DNA of 64,000 bases from Bdellovibrionales bacterium (GCA_019750295.1 JAIEOS010000020.1:1-64000), one strand, 5' to 3'; shown: positions 34,837-44,182, counted from the first letter of the stretch. Numbers and translations are program-made. The notes: generated from the letters alone by a model not told the origin.

Positions 34837-35725
34837 ATTCGCCGTAGCGAATCCTTCGCTGATTTCATCGAATCCCTCAGAAACTCGAAAAGCCACGCTG
34901 ACGCAGAACCTTGAAAAAACTCAAGCCTCACCGAAAGGCAACAAAGCCAAGCCTCTCGTTCTTCCGCTGATGACCTTCTTTGATTCGGAAAAGGGAGAGG
35001 TCTATAACTGGTGGGCCGAGAATCAATCCACCGGCCGAATGAATCAGCTCTCTCAATGGGTTTTAAAAAATATGCCCGTGGCGGAAGCGCCCGTGAGTTT
35101 TGCACCGGTGCTCACAAGTCAGGTGAGTTTACCGGAATCTTACAAGAAAACAGAACTGACGCGCACACAAATGGTGGAGCTCGCAAAAGCGTTTCGTGCC
35201 CCTTACATTGTCACCGGAGATATTGTGGTGTCGAAGAGTCCCATTGTTCAAGGGGGCACTCGCATGAAGGTCCATCTGGAAATTTTTTCGGCTCACAACG
35301 GGGTTCGGGTCCACGAGGTTCTTCGAATTTCGGAACTGCCGGCCCATATGCTCGTTCCGCGCAATCAAGATATGGTAAATACGTCGAAACATATTCTCAT
35401 CGACTCATTTACGGCGATGGGTGAGGGCTTGCAGCAGAAGCAGGCGGAAACAGCGTGGATCGACATTGTTGTGAATGGTCCCATGAGCCACGCACAGCTT
35501 CAGCGATTAAAATATATCTTAAAAACAAATGTTGCGGGGATGAGATCCATGTACGAAAAGGTCCACGCTCCGGAGCAGGTGGTTTGGAACGTGGACTACG
35601 ATGGTCCCGGGGCCAAAGGGCTGAGTTCCGCACTGGCGCATATTGCTCCTGAGGAATTCTTTATTCAGGTCGCTCAGTCTGATGCGGGACAAGTTCTCCT
35701 CGATGTTAAAGTAAAACCTAAATAG
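34772..35725 (+). CDS. Exported protein, CsgG/TolB-N-like
   Basis: About 317 residues, exported: MKWGILILFSCISKFAVA (from ATG 34796) is a good signal peptide. The start could be 34772 (AAGGGAG 12 bases upstream) or 34796. The body has a beta strand VLPLMTFFD, then TQMVELAKAFRAPYIVTGDIVVS, a pattern seen in CsgG, FlgO and TolB-N-type domains where a helix is followed by A-x-Y-V-V-T-G-x-V. It overlaps dnaE and is followed 100 bases later by a CsgG-like lipoprotein, suggesting a joint outer-membrane role. Confidence 0.6.
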   Translation: MNSSKTSKMKWGILILFSCISKFAVANPSLISSNPSETRKATLTQNLEKTQASPKGNKAKPLVLPLMTFFDSEKGEVYNWWAENQSTGRMNQLSQWVLKNMPVAEAPVSFAPVLTSQVSLPESYKKTELTRTQMVELAKAFRAPYIVTGDIVVSKSPIVQGGTRMKVHLEIFSAHNGVRVHEVLRISELPAHMLVPRNQDMVNTSKHILIDSFTAMGEGLQQKQAETAWIDIVVNGPMSHAQLQRLKYILKTNVAGMRSMYEKVHAPEQVVWNVDYDGPGAKGLSSALAHIAPEEFFIQVAQSDAGQVLLDVKVKPK

Positions 35726-35825
35726 TTTTGGCTTTAATGAGAGCGGTAAAGATTCCCCGTTCTTTTGTCCTGTTATCTCCGCCTGCGGTTGGTGGATCTC
35801 CGACCTCCATTTACAATAAATAAAT

Positions 35826-36779
35826 ATGAAATACTCTTGGTTGCCTCTATCCATCTTATCTGTATTTTTAATTCAGTGTGCCTCCATTCAGACAAAAAAC
35901 AGAGGAGCTCTCGGAGATCCAAAGAGTTCGAATGTGAAAACCAAGCAGGAAATGTTTTCGGCGCGCCCGGGGTCGGAACTTCGTAAGCGAATTATCGTGC
36001 TCCCTTTTTTAAATCATTCCGCCTACGACAACGACACTTTGCTTCAGGATGCGCGCGATCGGTTTATTGATGAGGTCAAACGCACCGATGACGTTATCGT
36101 GCTGGACTGGAAATCTCTCGGCATCCATCAGCTCTCCGAGTATCGCGATGGGAATAATTATAAAATAACAGACCTCGTAAAGAAACTTCGCTCTTCCGGT
36201 GTTCATGCCATCGTCGAAGGCACCATCAAAGATTTACGCACGGGAAAAAAGGGCGACTCCATCGGAGTTTTTCGCAGAGTGCAGGCGGATGTCAAAGCCA
36301 TGGTTGAGCTCAAAGTCTATTCGGTTCGGAGCGGAAAAGTGATGGCTTCGGAGGAGCGCCAGGCGGACGCTTCAGAATCTTACACTCGCGTCGCCGAAAA
36401 ATCTTTCACAGATAAAGAGCTCCGCGACAATCCCGAATCCGTGAGATTTGTTGTCTATCTTGCCTTTGAAAAGACCGTGCCGGTCCTTATTGACTCCCTC
36501 AAGAAATTCTCTTGGGAGGGGCGAGTGGCTTTAGTGAAGGGCGAAAAAGTGTATCTCAACGCAGGTCGCCTCTCTGGGTTACAGGTGGGAGATCTGTTGC
36601 GCATTGTAGAGCCTCAAGAAGAAGTTTTCGATCCCGAAACAAGTCAGTTTATCGGGCAGATCAAGGGGCGAATGAAGGGCACGGTGGAAGTGACAAATTA
36701 CTTCGGCACCGATGGCGCAGTGACACAAATTCATTCGGGATCGGGATTTAAGGAAAACGACCTCGTCGAATTTTACTAG
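35826..36779 (+). CDS. CsgG-family lipoprotein with FlgT-like C-terminus
   Basis: 317-residue lipoprotein with lipobox LIQC18. Residues ~55-220 resemble CsgG (IIVLPFLNHS, DRFIDEVKRTDDVIVLDW, HAIVEGTIKDL, ELKVYSVRSGKVM), the curli secretion pore family. Residues ~235-317 (VALVKGEKVYLNAGRLSGLQ ... GDLLRIVE, GTVEVTNYF) resemble the C-terminal domain of FlgT, a flagellar basal-body outer-ring protein with a CsgG-like middle domain. The combination suggests an outer-membrane ring component, perhaps flagellar. Promoter between the two genes is not obvious. Confidence 0.65.
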   Translation: MKYSWLPLSILSVFLIQCASIQTKNRGALGDPKSSNVKTKQEMFSARPGSELRKRIIVLPFLNHSAYDNDTLLQDARDRFIDEVKRTDDVIVLDWKSLGIHQLSEYRDGNNYKITDLVKKLRSSGVHAIVEGTIKDLRTGKKGDSIGVFRRVQADVKAMVELKVYSVRSGKVMASEERQADASESYTRVAEKSFTDKELRDNPESVRFVVYLAFEKTVPVLIDSLKKFSWEGRVALVKGEKVYLNAGRLSGLQVGDLLRIVEPQEEVFDPETSQFIGQIKGRMKGTVEVTNYFGTDGAVTQIHSGSGFKENDLVEFY

Positions 36780-36893
36780 GCGGACGTCGTCACTTTCAGC
36801 CTAAAATAACGACTTAGAAATTCTCACAACATCCTATCAGATATGTTAATGACCGAGACATGATTTGCCTCTTTTGGCCCTGTAATTATTCTC

Positions 36894-36922
36894 TTGAAAG
36901 GCCTGGCATTCCTCATTATTCT
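36894..36922 (+). promoter_or_regulatory. Candidate sigma-70 promoter of the leucine dehydrogenase gene
   Basis: TTGAAA (36894-36899), 17 bases, TATTCT (36917-36922), 54 bases before the ATG at 36977, which has AAAGGTGA upstream. Confidence 0.5.
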
Positions 36923-36976
36923 CGTCCAGATACTAAGAACAGCATTGTGAATTTTTACTCAGTCGAAAGGTGATTT

Positions 36977-38089
36977 ATGGTCTTCGAATCCATTGGCAAA
37001 CACGGAAATCACGAGGAAATCGTTTACTGTCACGATAAAGATGTCGGTCTAAAGGCGATCATCGCGATCCACAACACGACACTGGGCCCAGCTCTCGGCG
37101 GCACAAGAATGTGGAATTATAAAACTGAACAAGATGCGTTAATTGACGTGTTACGTTTATCTGAGGGCATGACCAACAAAGCATCCGCGGCAGGGCTTAA
37201 CCTTGGCGGTGGAAAAGCGGTGATTATCGGAAACCCAAAAACCGATAAGACCGAAGGAATGTTTCGTGCGTTTGGTCAATTCATCAATGCCTTAAATGGA
37301 CGCTACATCACTGCCGAAGACGTGGGCACAACAGTAAAAGATATGGAGTATATTTATAACGAAACTCCTTGGGTCACTGGAATTCCGAAAAGTTTAGGGG
37401 GATCGGGCGATCCTTCACCGTATACCGCTCACGGCGTTCTTATGGCGATCAAGGCGAGTTGTAAAGAGAAGCTCCATGCCGATAGCCTTCGTGGTGTTCG
37501 TATTGCCGTTCAAGGCTTAGGAAACGTGGGCTCTCACCTTGTGAAATATCTTAAAGACGAAGGGGCCGAACTGACGATTGCGGATATCGATGAGCAAAAG
37601 GCAAAAATCGTGGCTCAACAATTTGGGGCCACTTTGGTGGGCCCCGATGACATTATTAAAACCGAGTGCGAAGTCTTCGCACCGTGCGCCCTTGGCGCGG
37701 TGATCAATGATCAATCTCTAGAACAACTTCGCTGTAAAATTGTGTCGGGAGGAGCGAACAATCAGCTCGCAGAAACTCGGCACGGCGTCGCGCTTAAGGA
37801 AATGGGTATTTTATATGCTCCGGACTTTGTCGCTAACGCTGGCGGATTGATGAATGTTTTTGTGGAGCTTGAAGGCTACTCTGTGGACCGCGCTCTCGAA
37901 AAAACGACACGCATTTTTGATAGCATGTTGGAGATTTTCGAAATCGCGAAGAACGAAAATATTCCAACGAATGAAGCAGCCGTTCGCTTGTCGCGCGCGC
38001 GCATCGAGACGATGGCTGGCCTTAAACGTAAACATTTGGGTAAGACGTCTCGTCTTTACACTAATTTAAGAGAGGTTAATCTCCGATGA
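36977..38089 (+). CDS. Leucine/branched-chain amino-acid dehydrogenase
   Basis: NAD-dependent oxidative deaminase of the Glu/Leu/Phe/Val dehydrogenase family. Lys68 (GMTNK) and the catalytic Lys80 in NLGGGKAV match leucine dehydrogenase numbering. AEDVGTTVKDM and the Rossmann motif GLGNVGSHL follow, and the C-terminal helix region YAPDFVANAGGLMNVF. 370 residues against about 364 for leucine dehydrogenases. It turns leucine, valine and isoleucine into 2-oxo acids, fitting an amino-acid-consuming lifestyle. ATGA overlap with the YfgM-like gene suggests coupling. Confidence 0.93.
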   Translation: MVFESIGKHGNHEEIVYCHDKDVGLKAIIAIHNTTLGPALGGTRMWNYKTEQDALIDVLRLSEGMTNKASAAGLNLGGGKAVIIGNPKTDKTEGMFRAFGQFINALNGRYITAEDVGTTVKDMEYIYNETPWVTGIPKSLGGSGDPSPYTAHGVLMAIKASCKEKLHADSLRGVRIAVQGLGNVGSHLVKYLKDEGAELTIADIDEQKAKIVAQQFGATLVGPDDIIKTECEVFAPCALGAVINDQSLEQLRCKIVSGGANNQLAETRHGVALKEMGILYAPDFVANAGGLMNVFVELEGYSVDRALEKTTRIFDSMLEIFEIAKNENIPTNEAAVRLSRARIETMAGLKRKHLGKTSRLYTNLREVNLR

Positions 38090-38838
38090 GCGAGCAACTC
38101 AGTCATTACGTCCAAAAGTCCGCAGTTCCTTTGATGATCCTGTTAGTGGTTATTGCCGCAGGCGGGATTGGATTTCATTTTATGAATTCCAAAAAGAGTG
38201 AGAAGGCCGAAAAGCTGGGGAGTGAGCTCTTTACGATTCGTAAAGAATATCGAACCGCCACAGAGGAATTAGCGAAAACCCTTCCAAAGCCTCAAGAAGG
38301 AAAACCGCAGCTTGAGGCTCCTAAGCCCAAAAAAGCAGACGCACAAAAGGCTTATTCGGCTCTTGTGGAAAAGCTGGATGGATTCGTAAAAGCCAACCAG
38401 GGAACTCTTGTTGCCGTTGAAGGCGGTCTTCTTGCGGCGGAAATGGCTCAGAGTTATGATGACTGGAACAAAGGAGCTGAAATCTTAAACTCGAGCCTTA
38501 AAGATTTTAACGACAAAGGCAACTTTCTCTATGGCACGGCCTACTCTGAGCTCGGTCATTTTTATGCAAAGCTGGATAAGTGCAACGAAGCCACTCAAGC
38601 CTGGGAAAAAGCGATGGGCAGTGAGCCTGTGGCATTTTTAAAGCCACAACTTCGTTTAAAATTAGGAGTCTGCTTCGAAAAGCTCAGTCAGTGGGATCGC
38701 GCCGAGAAAATGTATCAGGATATCATCAACGAGACTCCTGCCACGTTAACGGCTCGAACTGCGAAGAAGTTTTTATTCAATCTCAAACTGACAAAGGCTA
38801 AAGCTTCGAATGAATCTAAAAATGCTCAGAACAATTAA
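38086..38838 (+). CDS. YfgM-like TPR membrane protein
   Basis: 250 residues, N-terminal membrane helix (residues ~13-33, AVPLMILLVVIAAGGIGFHFM) and a periplasmic TPR-like region (YSELGHFYAKLDKCNEATQAWEKAM, KLGVCFEKLSQWDRAEKMYQDII). This is the layout of YfgM, a chaperone-like partner of the SecYEG translocon. As in E. coli, the gene is directly followed by and overlaps bamB, which supports the identity. A Pro/Lys-rich insert at ~70-85 is an extra feature. Confidence 0.85.
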   Translation: MSEQLSHYVQKSAVPLMILLVVIAAGGIGFHFMNSKKSEKAEKLGSELFTIRKEYRTATEELAKTLPKPQEGKPQLEAPKPKKADAQKAYSALVEKLDGFVKANQGTLVAVEGGLLAAEMAQSYDDWNKGAEILNSSLKDFNDKGNFLYGTAYSELGHFYAKLDKCNEATQAWEKAMGSEPVAFLKPQLRLKLGVCFEKLSQWDRAEKMYQDIINETPATLTARTAKKFLFNLKLTKAKASNESKNAQNN

Positions 38839-39991
38839 CGGATTCTTCTTGCTCCTCCCATTATTGATGGGAGGCTGTGCCCACCGGACCAATACAAATC
38901 CTGACAAAGTAAGGCTTGAGCGATCTTGGTCGCGCTCCACGGTCAACGACAAGTACATGGGATTTACAGATCCTGCGACCATCTCCCCTTTGATCTATAA
39001 AGACGTCGTGATCTCTGGAAACGGCACCGATGCCATCATGGGATTTAATAAAAAGACCGGAAACGAAATTTGGCGCATTCCCTTAAAGAACGGAGCGGAG
39101 GGTGCATTTATCGACGAAAAAGGCTTTCTTTATTTTGGTTCAAACAACGGTTTGTTCTATCAAGTCCAAGCTGAAACTGGTCAAGTGGTCTGGAGTTACC
39201 CCATCTTCTCAGAGTCGACAGGGGCACCTTTAGTCAAAGGAACCTATGTCTTTCATTTAGCGATGAATGGTTCTCTCTATGCCCTCGAGAGTGATTCGGG
39301 TCGGGCCATATGGATTAAGTCTCGGCCTCCTCGAGATCCGATCTCTATTCGCGGATCAACTCAGCCTCTCTTTGAGGATGGAAGAGTGTACGTGGGTTAT
39401 AGCGATGGCTACTTTGTGGCTTACAATGCGACCGATGGGACAAAACTCTGGGAAAAGAGAATGTCCGATAATAAAAAATTTAACGACGTGGATGCGCGTC
39501 CTGCAACAACGTCCAAATGCGTGATTGTTGCTAATGCCATCGATTCCATCTCTTGCCTGGATAAAATCACAGGAAATACCCTGTGGCAGTCGGCAGAAGG
39601 GGGGAGCTCTCAAGCGGTGCTCGTTGTTAACAATACAGTGATTTACTCCACAGATAATTCCGTGGTCATGTTGGATTCAGATTCGGGTCGACTTAAAAAG
39701 AAATATGCCATTGATAAAAAGTACGGAAACATTACCGCTCCCGTGGCTTTGGAGAAATGGGTTTTTGTCGGGACGGGCGAGGGGCCTATCCTAGTGATTG
39801 ATACGCAGACTCATCGGATCATTGAAACATTTTCCACGGGTCGCGGGATTTCGGCTCCGATGACCTATGATGAGTCCACTCGCAGTTTCTATGTGACGTC
39901 CAATCAAGGAAATATTTATCGACTGTTATTTAAATCAAAACCCGAAAAAGTAGCGGCGATCAAATCATCTAAAAAGAGTATAAAAAAATGA
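38810..39991 (+). CDS. bamB: Outer-membrane assembly lipoprotein BamB-like
   Basis: 393 residues, lipobox LMGGC23, then an eight-bladed PQQ-type beta-propeller (GFNKKTGNEIWRIPL, QVQAETGQVVWSYP, YALESDSGRAIWIKS, AYNATDGTKLWEKRM, SCLDKITGNTLWQSA). BamB is a lipoprotein of the BAM complex that binds BamA and nascent barrels. It overlaps the YfgM-like gene by 29 bases, a syntenic pair shared with E. coli. The lysine-rich C-terminal tail (SKKSIKK) is unusual. Confidence 0.88.
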   Translation: MNLKMLRTINGFFLLLPLLMGGCAHRTNTNPDKVRLERSWSRSTVNDKYMGFTDPATISPLIYKDVVISGNGTDAIMGFNKKTGNEIWRIPLKNGAEGAFIDEKGFLYFGSNNGLFYQVQAETGQVVWSYPIFSESTGAPLVKGTYVFHLAMNGSLYALESDSGRAIWIKSRPPRDPISIRGSTQPLFEDGRVYVGYSDGYFVAYNATDGTKLWEKRMSDNKKFNDVDARPATTSKCVIVANAIDSISCLDKITGNTLWQSAEGGSSQAVLVVNNTVIYSTDNSVVMLDSDSGRLKKKYAIDKKYGNITAPVALEKWVFVGTGEGPILVIDTQTHRIIETFSTGRGISAPMTYDESTRSFYVTSNQGNIYRLLFKSKPEKVAAIKSSKKSIKK

Positions 39992-40371
39992 TTCAAAAAT
40001 ATTTAGTTTTTTTCGCTTTAGTGTTTGCGGTGGGATGTACCACGGGACAATGTCGCCGCGACGGCAGTCCCGTATTGGCCAAAGAGGAAGGTAAGACGTT
40101 GTCGGAGCAGGAAATGGCGAATGAGGTGGTCTTGGTTTCGAAATCCGACGGAAGTCTCCAGTGTGGTTATAAAATTGGTGTGACCATCGAGGCGATGAGC
40201 CAAGAGCTCAAAGGCCTACAGATTCTCAAATCTGAAAAACGCAACGATGGGCTCGTGCGCATCCAAAGTTGTGGAGCTCCCACCGGTATGCTCAATGTTT
40301 ATCACATCTATCGAAAAGATGTAAAAACCGCTCTCAAGCTCGGTTACAAAGTCATAGACACCGCAAAGTAA
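39988..40371 (+). CDS. Small lipoprotein of unknown function
   Basis: 127 residues, lipobox AVGC17, then CRRDG with a second cysteine close to the lipidated one and two more (GSLQCGYKIG, IQSCGAP). The mature part is a mix of strands and helices without a recognised domain. It overlaps bamB by ATGA, so it is likely co-expressed with it, and could be a BAM-associated factor, but no evidence beyond position supports that. Confidence 0.75.
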   Translation: MIQKYLVFFALVFAVGCTTGQCRRDGSPVLAKEEGKTLSEQEMANEVVLVSKSDGSLQCGYKIGVTIEAMSQELKGLQILKSEKRNDGLVRIQSCGAPTGMLNVYHIYRKDVKTALKLGYKVIDTAK

Positions 40372-40390
40372 TTCCAGCCATAATGTGGCT

Positions 40391-41557
40391 ATGGGCCAAC
40401 TCGAAAATCTCCAACTCAGTCTCGAATCCAACTCGTCAACGTCGTTGTCTCTGGCGAAGGCCAAAAGCGCCGCTCTTGAAGGGTTTCTTCAACTCTGTAA
40501 CGGATCTTATTCTATTCACGAAATCATTATGACTTTGCATCGCAAGGGACTGCCGGTGAATTTCACCGAGCTTGTATCGACCTTGAGAAATCTTGCGAAA
40601 CATAATATTTTTAAGAACTCCGCTCACATCCTTTTACTTCTCGATTACAAACCCGGCATCCGGCCGGGTAATGATGTTAAAGTGGAAATCAAAACCGAAG
40701 ATGACTTGATCAAATGGCTTCGCAAAGTGCGTTTGTTCTCGGATCTCGCGGAGCCACTCTTAAAGAATATGGTGAAGTCCTCGACCCTTAAAAAATATAA
40801 GGCCGGGGATCTAATTATAAAAAAAGGCACCATTGGAACTGACGCTTTTGTCTTGGTGAACGGGCATGCGGGGGTGTTTACCGGGCGCCCCGAAGATCTA
40901 TCAAAGCCGGTGGCGACGATTGGTCCAATGACGGTCTTTGGCGAAAGCGCAGCTGTCGATGGAAAGCCTCGCACGGCGGATGTGATGTCGCTTGAGGATT
41001 CTCTGGTGGTCCGAATCGAAATGTCGTCTTTTATAAAAGACGACTCGATTAAGGATCTCAAAAAAAATATTCGCCTGCGCTTAATGGTGAGTCAGGTGCT
41101 TAAGCTCCACCCGCTGTTTAAAACACTTCCGGCCGAAATTATGAGCTTAATGATCAATAGCTGTCGGCTGGAGCGCACGCCGGCTCAAAAGACGGTCATC
41201 CAACAGGGGGATCAGAGTCAGAATTTTTATTTTATCATGAGCGGGGAGTGTCTTTTAATTAAAGACCGAGTTCCCGAAGTGAGTTTAAAAAGTGGCCATT
41301 ATTTTGGTGAAATGGGCATTTTGACCAAAAAAGCCCGCACGGCCTCGGTGATCACCAAAACGGAATGTGTCCTTTTGAGTATTGATTCTGAGAATTTTAT
41401 GTCTTTATTGGCCAATAATTTAGCACTCGCTGTCGTGATGGAGGGTATTGTTCAAGAGCGCATGGGGATCACGGATGAAGAAACCGACATTCTGAATATT
41501 GACGGAGAGATCACTCAGACGTTATCTACATTCCCAGACGCGATCGATCTCGTATAG
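40391..41557 (+). CDS. Protein with two tandem cyclic-nucleotide-binding domains
   Basis: About 388 residues. The N-terminal ~100 form a helical DUF4388/PATAN-like region (GFLQLCNGSYSIHEIIMTLHRKGL). Two cNMP-binding beta-barrels follow: ~115-220 (VFGESAAVDGKPRTADV) and ~240-360 (YFGEMGILTKKARTASV), each with the G-E-x(6)-R-T/S-A phosphate-binding cassette. No DNA-binding domain, so probably a sensor or regulator by protein contact. ATG 40391 preferred to GTG 40385. Upstream of apt by 12 bases. Confidence 0.88.
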   Translation: MGQLENLQLSLESNSSTSLSLAKAKSAALEGFLQLCNGSYSIHEIIMTLHRKGLPVNFTELVSTLRNLAKHNIFKNSAHILLLLDYKPGIRPGNDVKVEIKTEDDLIKWLRKVRLFSDLAEPLLKNMVKSSTLKKYKAGDLIIKKGTIGTDAFVLVNGHAGVFTGRPEDLSKPVATIGPMTVFGESAAVDGKPRTADVMSLEDSLVVRIEMSSFIKDDSIKDLKKNIRLRLMVSQVLKLHPLFKTLPAEIMSLMINSCRLERTPAQKTVIQQGDQSQNFYFIMSGECLLIKDRVPEVSLKSGHYFGEMGILTKKARTASVITKTECVLLSIDSENFMSLLANNLALAVVMEGIVQERMGITDEETDILNIDGEITQTLSTFPDAIDLV

Positions 41558-41569
41558 CAAGGGGGATTT

Positions 41570-42091
41570 GTGGTTAGTATTGGTGATATCGAACAAAGAA
41601 TAAGACAAGTTCCTAATTTTCCCAAGCCGGGGATCAACTTTTTAGACATGAGTCCCATTCTTGAGAACAAGAAATTATTCTCCGGACTTATAGAACACAT
41701 GACCCGAGCGGTCCAACATCTGTCGATCGATAAAGTCATCGCCATCGAATCTCGCGGATTTATACTCGGGGCCGGAATGGCTCGCGATCTTAACGCGGGG
41801 TTCGTCATGGTTCGCAAAAAAGGAAAACTTCCAGGAACGACCGTTTCCGTCAGTTATGATCTCGAATATGGCACAGACTGTTTAGAGATCCTTCCGCAAA
41901 GTATCAAGACGGGGGATCGAGTCCTTATCGTGGACGATGTGCTCGCCACCGGTGGAACCGCAGCGGCCACGGCTCAGTTGTGCGATAAGCTAGGGGCTCA
42001 TGTGATGGGATTAAGCTGCTTTATGGAGATCGGATTTTTAAACGGAAGAAACCGATTCCCCTATCCTGTTTATAGTTTAATACAGCGGTAA
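41570..42091 (+). CDS. apt: Adenine phosphoribosyltransferase
   Basis: Converts adenine plus PRPP to AMP in purine salvage. 173 residues, standard length. Motifs: PNFPKPGINFLDMSPIL at the N-terminus, IESRGFILGAGMA, VRKKGKLPG and the PRPP-binding VLIVDDVLATGGTAAA. GTG start with a GGGGGAT site. Twelve bases after the cNMP-binding gene and probably co-transcribed. Confidence 0.96.
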   Translation: MVSIGDIEQRIRQVPNFPKPGINFLDMSPILENKKLFSGLIEHMTRAVQHLSIDKVIAIESRGFILGAGMARDLNAGFVMVRKKGKLPGTTVSVSYDLEYGTDCLEILPQSIKTGDRVLIVDDVLATGGTAAATAQLCDKLGAHVMGLSCFMEIGFLNGRNRFPYPVYSLIQR

Positions 42092-42189
42092 GAGCGGATC
42101 CCTCGCTGAGCTCAGGACGACAGCTGGACCTTGGTCAGTTTCTGCTCGCAAACGTTCTCTGCGCCGAAGGCCAGTGATATTCTTTGATC

Positions 42190-42873
42190 ATGAAAAATTA
42201 CATCTTAGTTTTAATCGCGTTAATCACTCTAACAGCTTGTTCTTCTTCCGATAAAGATCCGGCGAACGAAGCCCCTGCACAGGAAAATAAAATTGTCATC
42301 GAAACGGGCGATATCGAGATCGACGGCGACAACTTAAGTGTTCCGATCAAGGGCCGATGTATCAAAGGATACTCGAACGTTGTCCTTCAGATTGGGGATT
42401 TCTATAAAGCCTTCGAATGTAAAAACGGCGGTTTCAATTTCACCCACACTTTCCCTAAGGCGGCGCTTAAAGAAAATCGCTCGAAAAAGAAAGATTACGT
42501 TTTAAGAATTCGTAGTTTCCATGAGGAGAAAAAAGCGGAGACCTTAGCTCAAAGTTTAGTGGTGATTAGTTATAAAGATTTCCAAGCGAAGCTTGTGATT
42601 AATCAGAATCTCACCACACTCGTCGGGAAAGAGGGTCACTTTTCGGATTTATCTCTCTTTGGGCAGTGCGCCCAGAACAGTGTCATTGAGGTTGAAATTT
42701 TTGATGACTGGCGGGGCGTGAGTATGGAAGAGGAAAAGCTTAACTGTACTGAAACAGGCTTTGTTTACTTCTCGCGCCGTCCTGGAGCCATGAAGAAGGG
42801 TATGCGTTTGCTTTTACGAGAGATGCGCAATGAAAAACCTCTCGCGAGCTACGAAGTCGTCCTCTTTAACTAA
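42190..42873 (+). CDS. Lipoprotein of unknown function
   Basis: About 227 residues with lipobox LTAC17 (start ATG 42190; TTG 42184 would add two residues). The mature part is beta-rich with charged K/E stretches and cysteines in GRCIKGY, FECKNGG, GQCAQN and KLNCTE, perhaps forming two disulfides across two similar Ig-like or adhesin-like modules. Not in a clear operon. No family recognised. Confidence 0.75.
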   Translation: MKNYILVLIALITLTACSSSDKDPANEAPAQENKIVIETGDIEIDGDNLSVPIKGRCIKGYSNVVLQIGDFYKAFECKNGGFNFTHTFPKAALKENRSKKKDYVLRIRSFHEEKKAETLAQSLVVISYKDFQAKLVINQNLTTLVGKEGHFSDLSLFGQCAQNSVIEVEIFDDWRGVSMEEEKLNCTETGFVYFSRRPGAMKKGMRLLLREMRNEKPLASYEVVLFN

Positions 42874-42933
42874 TCTCATCTCATTTCCATTTTTATTGGG
42901 AGAAATGAGCTCCGCATGTTATAAGTGCTGAGC

Positions 42934-43080
42934 ATGGCCTCATTTCTTTCAGAGCACTACTTTTGGTACATTTTTTTAGGGATTATGCTGCTGACCTTCG
43001 GCATTGTCCGGCATCACACCTCCGATGGTATATTTGTCCATCGGTGGGATACTGGGTTTATTTTTCAGAACAAGATATGA
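42934..43080 (+). pseudogene. 5' fragment of a CPA1 antiporter, frame +1 relative to the rest
   Basis: ATG 42934 opens a 48-codon frame whose first ~24 residues are hydrophobic (HYFWYIFLGIMLLTFGI), just as the first helix of NhaP-type antiporters should be, then runs into TGA at 43078. The main frame (43004 onward) begins in the middle of that helix region and lacks an N-terminal helix. The shift lies near 42995-43003. Either a genuine frameshift, a sequencing error or a small deletion. Confidence 0.5.
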
Positions 43081-44182
43081 GGACGTCATCTCCCAGGGCA
43101 GACTTCTTGAGTATTTTACGGAATTCGTTGTTATCGTTTCCATTTTCGCAGCCTCCACCAAACTCAAATTAGATCGAAAAAAGGAATCCCCAAAAGTTAT
43201 TTTTCGACTTTCCGTCGTGGCCATGTGTATCTCGGTTCTGTTGATGGCTCTCCTTTCTTCGCTTCTCTTTAATTTTGATTTCAGTTTTGCCCTTCTTTTG
43301 GCCGCTATTCTGGCTCCCACAGATCCTGTCTTGGCGTCTTCGGTCCAAGTGGAGGACAAACAGGATACGGATAAATTACGTCAAGCTCTCACCGGCGAAG
43401 CCGCGATCAACGACAGTAGTGCTTTTCCGATTATTTATTTAGCATTAGGTTTAGCCGGCGTACGAGAGTTGGGAAGTTATGGAGCTCATTGGTTTTGGAA
43501 AGATCTCGTCTGGGCCATCAGTGGTGGTTTGTTGATTGGCTCATTTTGCGGCTTCATCTCAGCCGAAATGATTCGTTGGGCTCGCAAGGCCGGCTGGGAA
43601 ACGGTTATCCTTGATGACTTTATTGCCATGGGAATTATGGGATTGAGTTATGGATTAGCACTGTCAGCGGACAGTTACGGCTTTGTCGCCGTGTTTGCAA
43701 GCGGTGTTACTTTTCGCTACGTCTTCGACAAAAATCAAAAACGAGAGACGCCGACCGATAGCACAAATCAAGACTCAAATCTCGACGGGATGATTCAATT
43801 TCAGGAACAGATCGAAAGATTCGCAGAGATGTTTGCGGTCATTATCTTAGGAGTGCTGGTTGTTTCTGTGGACATGAGCTGGTCGATGATTGGCTTCGCT
43901 GGGGTGACGTTCTTATTGGTTCGACCCGTCTCAGTCTTTTTGTCCTTGATAGGATCTTCCGTCACACTCAAACAAAAAATCATAATCTCTTGGTTGGGGC
44001 TCAAAGGAATAGGCTCGATGTTCTATCTGAGCTACTCCATCGTTCATAGCTCAGATTCAGAGCCGTTGAGGTGGATTTATTCAGTGACCTTGGTGGTTAT
44101 TTCTCTTTCTATCGTCATCCACGGAGCCACATCATCAAGTCTGATGAAATGGTACAATCGCAAAAAAAACCTAACTTGGTAG
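43004..44182 (+). CDS. CPA1-family Na+/H+ antiporter (NhaP-type), probably lacking its first helix
   Basis: About 392 residues with ten or more membrane helices. The diagnostic motifs are ILAPTDPVLASSV (the transport-site ATDPV region), then GEAAINDSSAFPIIYLAL with the conserved N-D that binds the cation. The listed start TTG 43004 has no ribosome-binding site and begins at LSGITPPMVYL, which in relatives follows the first transmembrane helix; that helix is encoded upstream in another frame. Function would be cation/proton exchange if the frameshift is repaired. Confidence 0.75.
   Translation: MSGITPPMVYLSIGGILGLFFRTRYEDVISQGRLLEYFTEFVVIVSIFAASTKLKLDRKKESPKVIFRLSVVAMCISVLLMALLSSLLFNFDFSFALLLAAILAPTDPVLASSVQVEDKQDTDKLRQALTGEAAINDSSAFPIIYLALGLAGVRELGSYGAHWFWKDLVWAISGGLLIGSFCGFISAEMIRWARKAGWETVILDDFIAMGIMGLSYGLALSADSYGFVAVFASGVTFRYVFDKNQKRETPTDSTNQDSNLDGMIQFQEQIERFAEMFAVIILGVLVVSVDMSWSMIGFAGVTFLLVRPVSVFLSLIGSSVTLKQKIIISWLGLKGIGSMFYLSYSIVHSSDSEPLRWIYSVTLVVISLSIVIHGATSSSLMKWYNRKKNLTW

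Noticed and set aside
42963-43172. Third-frame open frame near the antiporter start
   Set aside because: Encodes no hydrophobic or family-like sequence and overlaps both fragments of the antiporter.
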